In this document: positions 1 to 6,190 of the stretch, one piece after another | Layout of the letters: each line of letters begins with the position of its first letter | How positions within the stretch are numbered: the first letter of the stretch is position 1 | NCBI GenBank assembly: GCA_043779285.1 | Contig: JAYWEL010000009.1 | Span: 1 to 6,190 of the forward strand | Origin: MGR-bin208 sp043779285 | Lineage (GTDB): Bacteria > Bacteroidota > Bacteroidia > Chitinophagales > Chitinophagaceae | Reading direction: 5' to 3' | DNA length: 6,190 nt | The notes under the pieces: model-generated | Told to the model about the DNA's origin: nothing | What the model saw: only the letters and a program-made list of their open reading frames with translations | Database searches by the model: none | Translations under genes and position numbers: made by a program

Positions 1-819
1 GGAACGGGTGCTATTGAAATTAAAAGCGGGTATGGATTGACTGTAGAAGGCGAATTGAAAATGCTCCGGGTAATTAAAAAACTAAAAGAACGTTCATCGC
101 TTTCTATCAAAGCAACTTTTTTGGGAGCACATACATTCCCTTTGCAATACAAAGAAAATCATGCGGCATATATTGATAGCTTGATCCATGAAATACTGCC
201 GGTTATTGCAAAAGAAAATCTGGCCGATTATATTGATGTTTTTTGCGAAACCGGTTTTTATAATCCGGAAGAAACAGAAAAAATTTGCCGGGCAGGTATG
301 GCTCATGGTTTAAAACCAAAAATACATGCCAACCAATTAAATCTTTCCGGTGGCACTGAAATAGGCGTAAAATTAGGTGCCGTTTCTGTTGATCATTTGG
401 AAACCATGGACGAAAACAGCATTCGTATTTTAGCCAATTCCAATACAATTGGAACACTTCTTCCTACGGCTGCTTTTTTTCTGCGCATGCCTTTTCAACC
501 TGCAAGGCAGTTGATTGACGCAGGTTGTGCAATTGCGTTAGCAACAGATTATAATCCGGGTTCTTCACCTAGTGGGAATATGAGTTTGGTAGTTTCTATG
601 AGTTGCATTCAAATGAAGATGCTGCCGGAAGAAGCCATCAATGCTGCTACGATAAATGGTGCTTATGCTATGGAACTGGAAAATGAACTGGGTTCAATTA
701 CCGTTGGTAAAAAAGCTAATCTTATTTTTACAAAACCAATTCCATCCATCGCCTATCTGCCGTATGCTTTTGGTTCAAACCTGATTGATCAAGTAATGAT
801 TGCAGGAAATATTATTTAA
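1..819 (+). CDS. hutI: Imidazolonepropionase, C-terminal part (5' end outside window)
   Basis: This cytosolic metal-dependent amidohydrolase opens the ring of 4-imidazolone-5-propionate to give N-formimino-L-glutamate, the third step of histidine degradation. Frame 1 is open from the first base; the TTG at 37 is an internal Leu of the IKSGYG motif, so it is not the start. 272 codons are visible, and the family is usually about 400-420 residues, so the N-terminal third with the metal-binding HxH pair is missing. Visible family motifs, numbered from the window edge: IEIKSGYG (5-12), LGAH (41-44), DVFCE (79-83), KIHANQ (107-112), SVDHLE (129-134) and ATDYNPGS (181-188). H109 and D183 match metal ligands of the Bacillus subtilis enzyme. 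The usual HADE motif reads HANQ, so the acidic residue is Gln112; I believe HxNQ forms occur in other Bacteroidota enzymes. The TAA stop at 817-819 is 219 nt before the hutG start on the same strand, which fits a hut gene cluster. Confidence 0.95.
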   Translation, partial: GTGAIEIKSGYGLTVEGELKMLRVIKKLKERSSLSIKATFLGAHTFPLQYKENHAAYIDSLIHEILPVIAKENLADYIDVFCETGFYNPEETEKICRAGMAHGLKPKIHANQLNLSGGTEIGVKLGAVSVDHLETMDENSIRILANSNTIGTLLPTAAFFLRMPFQPARQLIDAGCAIALATDYNPGSSPSGNMSLVVSMSCIQMKMLPEEAINAATINGAYAMELENELGSITVGKKANLIFTKPIPSIAYLPYAFGSNLIDQVMIAGNII

Positions 820-948
820 TCAATCAGCAGATAACTCATAGTTTAATTTTTCCCTTAATTTCATGGCATGGTTTATTTGTATACTGAATTGCTTTTGATT
901 GTTTTGTGCAGCTTTGTCATATTTGTTTTCAATCATCTGGTAAAACAT
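820..948 (-). CDS. Possible small ORF or gene remnant, 42 aa, unrecognised
   Basis: The minus strand has an open frame from its TGA stop at 820-822 back to a TAA at 1024-1026, 67 sense codons in AT-rich DNA. The only usable start inside it is the ATG at 946-948, giving 42 residues beginning MFYQMIENKYDKAAQ and ending KLNYELSAD, hydrophilic and probably helical. The 25 codons upstream of that ATG (1023-949) also read like protein, including SENCGSSDTS and FFLYNGTR. This suggests either a longer ancestral gene that has lost its 5' end or a chance frame. A GGA lies about 8 nt upstream of the ATG and is a weak ribosome-binding candidate. The stop codon abuts the convergent hutI stop with no gap. 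I do not recognise a family and assign no function. The same DNA could simply be the leader of hutG. Confidence 0.3.
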   Translation of the reverse strand: MFYQMIENKYDKAAQNNQKQFSIQINHAMKLREKLNYELSAD

Positions 949-1038
949 TCGGGTTCCATTATATAAAAAAAATAATGTAGAAGTATCGGAAGAACCACAG
1001 TTTTCTGAATAAAGAGATTTATTTTAATTAAACAAATT

Positions 1039-2091
1039 ATGGAGCATTTTAAAATTTACGATAAGAAAGATGTTTTAAGAATTACCAACATCCGGAAATT
1101 TGAAACCAAGTTAGGAGAAGAAATTTGTGTTTTAAATGCCGGTGAAGACCTGGAAACGGCAATAAAGCATTCAAATGCTGAATATATATTGGTTGGGATA
1201 CCGGAAGATATCGGTGTAAAAGCAAATTTGGGTATGGGTGGAACAGAAACAGCCTGGAATTCTTTTCTGCATTCTTTTCTGAACATTCAGAACAATGATT
1301 TTTTACGGGGTGAAGAAATTTTATTACTTGGCCATTTTGATTTTACCGGTCTGATGGATGTAATAGAAAAAAATGCACATAACGATGGGGAACGTTTGGA
1401 AGCTTTGCGGCATGCCGTAAACGTAGTTGATAATGAAGTAGAGGAAGTAATTAGAAAAATTTCAGATGCCGGGAAAATGCCCATTGTTATTGGCGGTGGT
1501 CATAATAATTGTTATCCGTTACTGAAAGGTGCTGCCAAAGGGTTATATAAAAATGGTACCATTCCTTTAGCACAGATTAACTGCATCAACCTGGATGCAC
1601 ATACCGATTACAGACCATTGGAAGGACGGCATAGTGGAAATGGTTTTCGGTATGCAGAAGAAGATGGCTATCTGCAAAAATATTGTGTAGTAGGCGTGCA
1701 TGAAAATTATCTTCAACAAAACGTGTTGATGGATATTGCCAATAATCCATTTATTGATCTGATAACGTTTGAAGATATTTTTGTACACGAAAAAAGAAAT
1801 TTCATCCAGGCTGTGGCACATGCTACAGGCTTTACAGAAGATTCATATACCGGTATAGAAATCGATCTGGATTGTATCGAGAATACCTTATCCAGTGCTG
1901 CTTCTCCATGCGGGATTACTACGCAGCATGCCCGGCAATTTATAAATTTTGTTGCTACTGATTGTAAAGTAGCATACCTGCATATCTGTGAAGGTGCTGT
2001 ACAATTACTGGATGGAAGAAAAAATGAATCGACCGGAAAATTGATTTCCTATCTGGTCAGTGATTTTTTGAAAGCCCATTTAAACAGGTAA
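1039..2091 (+). CDS. hutG: Formimidoylglutamase (arginase/ureohydrolase family)
   Basis: This is probably the binuclear-manganese enzyme that hydrolyses N-formimino-L-glutamate to L-glutamate and formamide, the last step of the short histidine-degradation route. The 350-residue length is normal for the family. Ureohydrolase motifs appear in order: GGGH (152-155), DAHTD (186-190), HSGNGF (198-203) and EIDLD (274-278). The six expected metal ligands are all present: H155, D186, H188, D190, D276 and D278. E318 in ICEGA sits where arginase has its guanidinium-binding Glu. The third motif departs from the canonical SxDxDxxDP: it starts with Glu rather than Ser and reads CIEN after D278. This is a divergent branch, probably shared by Bacteroidota homologues. 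The ATG at 1039 is preceded by an A/T-rich leader without a clear Shine-Dalgarno, normal for this phylum. Substrate choice among arginase, agmatinase and formimidoylglutamase rests mainly on the neighbouring hutI. No exact TAnnTTTG promoter is visible in the 219-nt gap, so co-transcription with hutI is plausible. Confidence 0.87.
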   Translation: MEHFKIYDKKDVLRITNIRKFETKLGEEICVLNAGEDLETAIKHSNAEYILVGIPEDIGVKANLGMGGTETAWNSFLHSFLNIQNNDFLRGEEILLLGHFDFTGLMDVIEKNAHNDGERLEALRHAVNVVDNEVEEVIRKISDAGKMPIVIGGGHNNCYPLLKGAAKGLYKNGTIPLAQINCINLDAHTDYRPLEGRHSGNGFRYAEEDGYLQKYCVVGVHENYLQQNVLMDIANNPFIDLITFEDIFVHEKRNFIQAVAHATGFTEDSYTGIEIDLDCIENTLSSAASPCGITTQHARQFINFVATDCKVAYLHICEGAVQLLDGRKNESTGKLISYLVSDFLKAHLNR

Positions 2092-2099
2092 GTTGATTA

Positions 2100-3626
2100 T
2101 TATTTCATCAGCATAATAGCAGCCATCGTTTCTATCCCTTTTAAAAGAAATCCAATTTTTACATTTTCATTTTCGGCATGTTGATTATTGTCGAAATTAA
2201 CAATGGGTAATGTAATTGGTTTTGTATTTAATATTTGTTCAAATAGATATAAAGGAAGACTTCCACCCAATGACGGAACTTGAATCAATTCATAATTGAT
2301 GGTAGTATTTACAGCTGTTATCACTCGTTGTGCAACTGGCAGATCCATGGGTGTACGTTGTGCATTATATCCATGACTTCGTTTACTGATCTTTGCTATT
2401 AAAGGAAAATTAGTTCTTTCTTCATCAGTTGGTTCATGATCAATAACATGATACCCCAAACTCTTTACATGGGCTATCACTTTATTTATCTGTCTTTCTA
2501 CGTCATTTCCTTTTACCAAACGTAAGTCGAGTGCTGCTTCTGCTTCTGTTGGAATTATATTGGCCGATAAGTTTCCAATATTGGCCGATTGGATTCCATT
2601 GATATTTAGCGTAGGCAAATTTAATAATTCCATAAACGGCCGGCCAGCCCCGTCAGGATTTATCATTAGTAAATCTTTACGCAGAATTGTTTCAAATTCA
2701 GGTATTTTGAAAATAGCCGTTTTTTCAACTGTCGTTAATGGAATAACATCATCATAAAATCCTTTGATTGTTACCATACCATCTTTGTCTTTCATGGAAG
2801 ATAATAATTGAGCCAAACGCATGGCCGGATTTGGTGCCCAGTTTCCATAATTACCACTATGTAAAGGACGTTTAGATGCATACACTTTCAAATCAATATT
2901 TGCATCGCCTCTTACACCAAATAAAATCTGTTTTTTACCTGAAAAATGGCTTGGCCCATCACAGATTAACCAGAGGTCTGCATCCAGGAGCTTTTTATTT
3001 TCTTCCAATATCTGACCTAAGTTAATTGATCCTGCTTCTTCTTCTCCTTCAAAGAAAAATTTGATATTGATATTGGGTTTCAATTTCAACTCACGGAGTA
3101 CTTCATACGCAGCAAGGATAGCAAATACCCCAGCTTTATCGTCTGATGCACCACGGGCATAGATTCTCCACTCCGGGTCCCATAGTTTATTTGTTGTTGG
3201 TATGGCAACCGGCATTCCTCCTTTGTCATGCCGGTCACTTAAGAGTTTAGGAGTAAATGGATGAAGACCTTCTGACCATTTTGCCGGGTTTACCGGTTGG
3301 CCATCGTAATGTGCGTAGAAAATGATGGTTGTTGATGCACCGGGTGTCATCACTTCTCCATATACAACCGGAGCAGAACCGGGTTTGTTTGATCGCAACA
3401 ATTTTGATTCTACTGATTGCTGCTTCAACATCAGTTGTATAAAAGAAGCATTTCTCTCCATGTTTATGGAGTCTCCAAGTACATTGGGTATGCGTAAAAA
3501 TTCGATGAATTGATTTAGCAGAACTGTCTGCTTCGAATTGATAAACTCCTGAATTTTCGGATTGATTGTTTGTGCTTGTATGCTTATTACACAAAAACAA
3601 AAGACTGGGAATATTATTTTTCTCAT
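2100..3626 (-). CDS. Exported M20-family metallopeptidase, carnosinase/CNDP-like dipeptidase
   Basis: This is a di-zinc aminoacyl-dipeptidase of the M20 family, probably periplasmic. Residues 1-18 form a signal peptide (basic MRK, hydrophobic core, then IQAQ) with likely cleavage before Gln19. Catalytic landmarks compared with human carnosinase 2: AHYDGQP gives metal ligand H106 and D108, which supports the catalytic centre; GASDDK gives bridging D162; EGEEEAGS gives general base E196 and metal ligand E197; CDGP gives D223; PLHSG gives H256 of the lid/dimerisation domain; GGSLP is at 454-458; NQHAEN gives the last metal ligand H483. All key residues are intact and the 508-residue length is full for an exported member. 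The substrate cannot be read from sequence. The gene is convergent with hutG, with 8 nt between the stops. It lies 114 nt downstream of the ABC-F gene on the same strand, so it could be read through from there or have its own promoter. Two cysteines in the signal peptide lack a lipobox context, so a soluble protein is favoured. Confidence 0.92.
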   Translation of the reverse strand: MRKIIFPVFCFCVISIQAQTINPKIQEFINSKQTVLLNQFIEFLRIPNVLGDSINMERNASFIQLMLKQQSVESKLLRSNKPGSAPVVYGEVMTPGASTTIIFYAHYDGQPVNPAKWSEGLHPFTPKLLSDRHDKGGMPVAIPTTNKLWDPEWRIYARGASDDKAGVFAILAAYEVLRELKLKPNINIKFFFEGEEEAGSINLGQILEENKKLLDADLWLICDGPSHFSGKKQILFGVRGDANIDLKVYASKRPLHSGNYGNWAPNPAMRLAQLLSSMKDKDGMVTIKGFYDDVIPLTTVEKTAIFKIPEFETILRKDLLMINPDGAGRPFMELLNLPTLNINGIQSANIGNLSANIIPTEAEAALDLRLVKGNDVERQINKVIAHVKSLGYHVIDHEPTDEERTNFPLIAKISKRSHGYNAQRTPMDLPVAQRVITAVNTTINYELIQVPSLGGSLPLYLFEQILNTKPITLPIVNFDNNQHAENENVKIGFLLKGIETMAAIMLMK

Positions 3627-3740
3627 GCAAGAAAGATACTAAAGACTTTCTAATTCTGATGATCCTATAAAACTTCAGCTTGCCAAAAAATAACAAATCA
3701 AAATCGTTGATGAAATATGGGATGTTGTATAATGATTTTA

Positions 3741-5708
3741 TTATTTACTTTCCAATTCCATAATTTTTTCAAAGGCCTTTTCGTATTCTACATTTAGTAT
3801 TTTCAATTCAGTTACAATCCTGTAATATTCTTTCTCCGTTTCCTGAAATTTAATTTTATCAGAATAGATCGATGAATCACCCATGGAAGCTTCCGTTTTA
3901 TTTTTGTTTTCATTCAACTTGGCAATTTTCTCCTCAATAAGCGAAAAGGCTTTCTGTAATTTCTGCAGTTCTTTTTTTTGGTCTTTATCAATTACAATAG
4001 GGGCTTGTTTTATTGGTTCTGCTTTTTTCTCAATTAAAACCGGTTTCTCTGCGTCTATTTTTATTTTTTGCGTATTTAGTTTGTCTGTCTCCAGTTTACG
4101 TGCCTTCCAATCAACCCATTCTTCATAACTGCCTTTGAATTCCCTGATTTTATGATCGTCTATTTCCCATATTTTATTGGCTACTTTAGAAATAAAATAA
4201 CGGTCATGACTAACCAATACCAAACTGCCTTCATATTTATTTAATGCTTCCACTAATAACTCACAGGAGAACATGTCGAGGTGATTGGTAGGTTCATCCA
4301 GTAAAAGGAAATTAGCTTTGCTGACAATAGTTTTGGCCAATGCAACCCGTGCTTTTTCGCCTCCACTTAATATCTTAATTTTTTTATCTACCACATCGCC
4401 ACTGAAAAGGAAACAACCTAATAAAGTTCTTAATTCCAATTCAGTTTTCTGACTTCCACAGGTCATCATTTCTTCAATGATCGAATTGTTGGCATTCATG
4501 GCTTCCAACTGATGTTGTGCATAAAAACTTTCGTCAACATTATGTCCCCATTTCCGTTCGCCTTCAATTTTTTCTACACCGGCAATCACACGTAACAAAG
4601 TTGATTTTCCTTTTCCGTTAGCTCCAATCAAGGCAATCTTATCGCCACGGGTAATTTCAGCTTTTGCATTTTTCAAAATAACGTTGTCGCCAAAAGATTT
4701 GGAAACATCATTTAATTCGGTTAGAATAACTCCTGGAACTTTATCTATCCGGAAATTTATTTTAATGGATGGCCGTTCAATTTTCACATCTTCAATTCGA
4801 TCCATCTTGTCCAACCTTTTCATGGCACTCTGCGCTGCTGCAGCTTTCGAAGCCTTGGCTTTAAATCGCTCAATGAAACGTTCTTGTTGTCTGATATAAT
4901 CTTTTTGGTTTTCGAATGCTCGTTGTTGAAGTTCTACACGTAGTTCTTTTTCTTGTTCATAAAAATCATAATTGCCATTATAGAAGTGTAGTTCTTCCTG
5001 GTAGACTTCCACAATTTTAGTGACCATCCTGTTCAGGAAAAATTTATCGTGACTTACAATCACCACAGAGCCCTTATAATGCTGTAAATATTTCTCCAAC
5101 CATTCGATAGATGGAAGATCGAGGTGATTGGTAGGTTCATCCATTAAAAGCAAATCAGGTTCCTGCAAAATCATTTTTGCTAACAATACTCTCATTCGCC
5201 AACCTCCGCTAAATTCTTTGTATGGTCTGTTAAGGTCGGCATTTGCAAAACCTAAACCTTGCAATATTTCTTCGGTACGAAAATGAATACTGTAGCCATC
5301 CAAAGTATCCATCTCATGCAATTTATCGGAATAAAGATGTAATAATTCTTCACTCTCCGGAGTGTCGTGGGCCGTTAATTTCTCCAATTGTTTTCCAATT
5401 TCTTCTATTTCTTTTTCCAATAAAAGAATCGGTTCAAACGCACTTAGTGCAACCTGATGAATTGAGTCATTCGTGTCAAAACTTAACAGATCCTGATGTA
5501 AATATCCAATGCTGGTGCTTTTACTTTTTTCAACGGTACCGGCAGAAGGGGAATATTCATTTACAAATAATTTCAGTAACGTGGATTTTCCGGTGCCATT
5601 ATAGCCAATCAACCCGATACGTTCATTAGGTTGAATATGCCAAGTTGCATTTTTCACAATTGTACGTGCACCAAATTCGAATGTTAAGTCCTGTAAACCA
5701 GCCAGCAT
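3741..5708 (-). CDS. ABC-F family ATPase (Uup/YheS-like, ribosome-associated)
   Basis: This soluble protein has two ABC ATPase domains in tandem and no membrane segment, so it belongs to the ABC-F class, whose members bind the ribosomal E site and act on stalled or slow translation. Domain 1 has Walker A GYNGTGKST (35-43), signature FSGGW (166-170), Walker B with DEPTNHLD (190-197) and switch His H220. The long charged linker (about 240-325) is the family's tRNA-interacting arm. Domain 2 has Walker A GANGKGKST (362-370), signature LSGGE (447-451), DEPTNHLD (471-478) and switch His H501. A Lys/Glu-rich tail (about 540-655) looks like a linker plus the C-terminal coiled coil of Uup/YheS-type members. 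The length of 655 is usual for this type. The start at 5708 is firm: an in-frame TAA lies three codons upstream (5715-5717). Housekeeping translation factor is more likely than an antibiotic-resistance protein, but sequence alone does not settle the subfamily. Confidence 0.95.
   Translation of the reverse strand: MLAGLQDLTFEFGARTIVKNATWHIQPNERIGLIGYNGTGKSTLLKLFVNEYSPSAGTVEKSKSTSIGYLHQDLLSFDTNDSIHQVALSAFEPILLLEKEIEEIGKQLEKLTAHDTPESEELLHLYSDKLHEMDTLDGYSIHFRTEEILQGLGFANADLNRPYKEFSGGWRMRVLLAKMILQEPDLLLMDEPTNHLDLPSIEWLEKYLQHYKGSVVIVSHDKFFLNRMVTKIVEVYQEELHFYNGNYDFYEQEKELRVELQQRAFENQKDYIRQQERFIERFKAKASKAAAAQSAMKRLDKMDRIEDVKIERPSIKINFRIDKVPGVILTELNDVSKSFGDNVILKNAKAEITRGDKIALIGANGKGKSTLLRVIAGVEKIEGERKWGHNVDESFYAQHQLEAMNANNSIIEEMMTCGSQKTELELRTLLGCFLFSGDVVDKKIKILSGGEKARVALAKTIVSKANFLLLDEPTNHLDMFSCELLVEALNKYEGSLVLVSHDRYFISKVANKIWEIDDHKIREFKGSYEEWVDWKARKLETDKLNTQKIKIDAEKPVLIEKKAEPIKQAPIVIDKDQKKELQKLQKAFSLIEEKIAKLNENKNKTEASMGDSSIYSDKIKFQETEKEYYRIVTELKILNVEYEKAFEKIMELESK
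4276..4300 (-). repeat. Copy 2 of an exact 25-nt internal repeat in the ABC-F gene
   Basis: This segment encodes the Walker B/DEPTNHLD core of ATPase domain 2. It is identical over all 25 nt to 5119-5143, so all eight codons of DEPTNHLD are the same in both domains. The repeat comes from the two homologous domains, possibly kept identical by gene conversion, and is not a mobile element. Confidence 0.9.
5119..5143 (-). repeat. Copy 1 of an exact 25-nt internal repeat in the ABC-F gene
   Basis: This segment encodes the Walker B/DEPTNHLD core of ATPase domain 1 and is identical to 4276-4300. The copies lie 843 nt apart in the same orientation and the same frame, so an exact recombination between them would remove 281 codons without a frameshift. 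Confidence 0.9.
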
Positions 5709-5741
5709 TATTATTTACTGTTTAGAAGTTAAAAAAATTGG

Positions 5742-5758
5742 ATGCAAAAATAGTGCAT
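5742..5758. repeat. Short inverted repeat over the ABC-F promoter
   Basis: ATGCA (5742-5746) and TGCAT (5754-5758) form a 5-nt inverted repeat with a 7-nt centre, overlapping the TATTTTTG element at 5745-5752. A second small dyad, TCAC-AG-GTGA, follows at 5759-5768. Either could be an operator, but arms this short occur by chance in AT-rich DNA. Confidence 0.3.
5745..5752 (-). promoter_or_regulatory. Candidate -7 promoter element for the ABC-F gene
   Basis: The minus strand reads TATTTTTG, an exact match to the Bacteroidota housekeeping -7 consensus TAnnTTTG. It ends 36 nt before the ATG at 5708, leaving a leader of roughly 30 nt. No clear -33 TTG-type element is seen at the expected distance, so the call rests on the -7 element and its position. 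Confidence 0.5.
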
Positions 5759-5781
5759 TCACAGGTGACCGCCGATTTAGT

Positions 5782-5789
5782 TAACTTTG
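5782..5789 (+). promoter_or_regulatory. Candidate -7 promoter element for the DUF3347-type gene
   Basis: The plus strand reads TAACTTTG, an exact match to TAnnTTTG. It ends 28 nt before the ATG at 5818, leaving a leader of a little over 20 nt. It faces away from the ABC-F promoter 29 nt to the left. As with that one, no good -33 element is visible. Confidence 0.55.
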
Positions 5790-5817
5790 TCTTGTGTAAA
5801 AAACAAAAATTAATAAT

Positions 5818-6190
5818 ATGATTCGGCGTTTAATTTATTTGGTAGGAATTATTGCAATGGTTGCTTTTGGTTGGTTTTATTTTATCAATAAAAATTCAAA
5901 AGAATATAATTTACCAAAACAGAAGGCTCTAAAAGTTAGTGAACATAACGAAGCTTTTCATCAATCATTGGGGAATATGATGGCCGATTATTATGCTATG
6001 ACTGAAGCATTTGTAAACTGGGATACTACTACAATAAATAAAAAAAGTGCTGATTTGATGACATCAATGAATGAATTGAATTTGGTCGATTTAAAAAAAG
6101 ATTCATTGATATTTGAAACGGCATTGATCTATCAAAACAAAGCGAAAGACCAATTGGGTAAACTGGTTGAAGCTAAATCTTTAGCCGATA
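5818..6190 (+). CDS. Membrane-anchored DUF3347-type protein, N-terminal part (3' end outside window)
   Basis: 124 complete codons are visible with no stop before the window edge. The product starts MIRRLIYLVG; residues 5-23 form one hydrophobic segment after two arginines, read as an N-terminal membrane anchor with the rest in the periplasm. From about residue 41 comes a helical region with HQSLGNMMADYYAMTEAFVN (48-67) followed by a run of amphipathic helices. That matches the DUF3347 pattern of a Tyr-rich helix, a conserved acidic/Trp turn (W68 D69) and alanine-poor helical repeats, as I recall it from Chitinophagaceae proteins. Some DUF3347 proteins are linked to copper efflux and carry Cys/Met/His residues near the C-terminus, which lies outside this window, so a metal role cannot be tested here. 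The ATG at 5818 has an A-rich leader and a TAnnTTTG element 28 nt upstream. Translation of the frame is secure; the family name is moderately sure. Confidence 0.8.
   Translation, partial: MIRRLIYLVGIIAMVAFGWFYFINKNSKEYNLPKQKALKVSEHNEAFHQSLGNMMADYYAMTEAFVNWDTTTINKKSADLMTSMNELNLVDLKKDSLIFETALIYQNKAKDQLGKLVEAKSLAD

Noticed and set aside
37..39. TTG at 37 as the start of the first gene
   Set aside because: The reading continues in frame to base 1 through the conserved IEIKSGYG motif, so the TTG is an internal leucine codon.
203..457. An 84-codon minus-strand frame inside hutI
   Set aside because: It is antisense to conserved hutI motifs (DVFCE, KIHANQ, SVDHLE), and its composition is unlike a real protein.
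3570..3626. Lipoprotein signal in the M20 peptidase, based on two early cysteines
   Set aside because: The residues before each Cys are Phe and Cys-Phe, not a lipobox ending in Gly, Ala or Ser, while the QAQ end fits ordinary signal peptidase cleavage.
3684..3692. TATTTTTTG on the minus strand upstream of the M20 peptidase as a promoter
   Set aside because: It has one base too many between TA and TTTG for the TAnnTTTG consensus and no -33 partner, so it is not called.
3247..3696. A 149-codon minus-strand frame overlapping the start of the M20 peptidase
   Set aside because: It lies in another frame over the signal peptide and catalytic motifs of a well-supported gene, and its translation resembles no protein family.
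5243..5629. A 128-codon plus-strand frame inside the ABC-F gene
   Set aside because: It is antisense to a region of ATPase domain 1 starting just past its signature motif, and its Cys/His-rich translation looks like an out-of-frame reading.
3741..5708. ABC-F gene as an antibiotic-resistance determinant
   Set aside because: Its length and C-terminal coiled-coil tail resemble housekeeping Uup/YheS-type members, and no resistance or mobile genes are nearby.

Overview
The window looks like ordinary chromosomal DNA of a member of the Bacteroidota, most likely from the Chitinophagaceae or a close relative. The signs are AT-rich coding sequence, starts preceded by A/T-rich leaders without a clear Shine-Dalgarno, two exact matches to the Bacteroidota -7 promoter element TAnnTTTG, a signal peptide ending in the QAQ style common in this phylum, and a DUF3347-type membrane-anchored protein of a form I associate with Chitinophagaceae. 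The family assignment is inference from recall; no search was run.

Layout, left to right. Positions 1-819 (+) hold the C-terminal two thirds of imidazolonepropionase (hutI), cut by the window edge. Positions 820-1038 are a spacer with no recognised gene, but its minus strand carries an unbroken, protein-like frame (820-1023, with an ATG at 948) that abuts the hutI stop codon. It may be a small gene or the remnant of a larger one. Positions 1039-2091 (+) hold an arginase/ureohydrolase-family enzyme, best read as formimidoylglutamase (hutG). Positions 2100-3626 (-) hold an exported M20-family metallopeptidase resembling carnosinase/cytosol non-specific dipeptidase, convergent with hutG and only 8 nt away. 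Positions 3741-5708 (-) hold a two-domain ABC-F ATPase. Positions 5709-5817 are a divergent promoter region. From 5818 to the right edge (+) is the N-terminal part of a DUF3347-type protein.

Function. hutI and hutG are the third and fourth steps of histidine breakdown: imidazolonepropionate to N-formimino-L-glutamate, then to glutamate and formamide. The exported dipeptidase could feed amino acids, possibly histidine from His-containing dipeptides, into that route, but it is on the opposite strand and the link is speculative. The ABC-F protein is a cytosolic ribosome-associated ATPase and has no evident connection to histidine use. It shares an intergenic promoter region with the DUF3347 gene.

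I see no tRNA, rRNA, CRISPR array, insertion sequence, integrase or phage gene. I do not see a novel multi-gene system here. The most useful leads are the unexplained minus-strand frame at 820-1023, the Glu-to-Gln change in the imidazolonepropionase HADE-type motif, and the divergent promoter region with its short inverted repeats.
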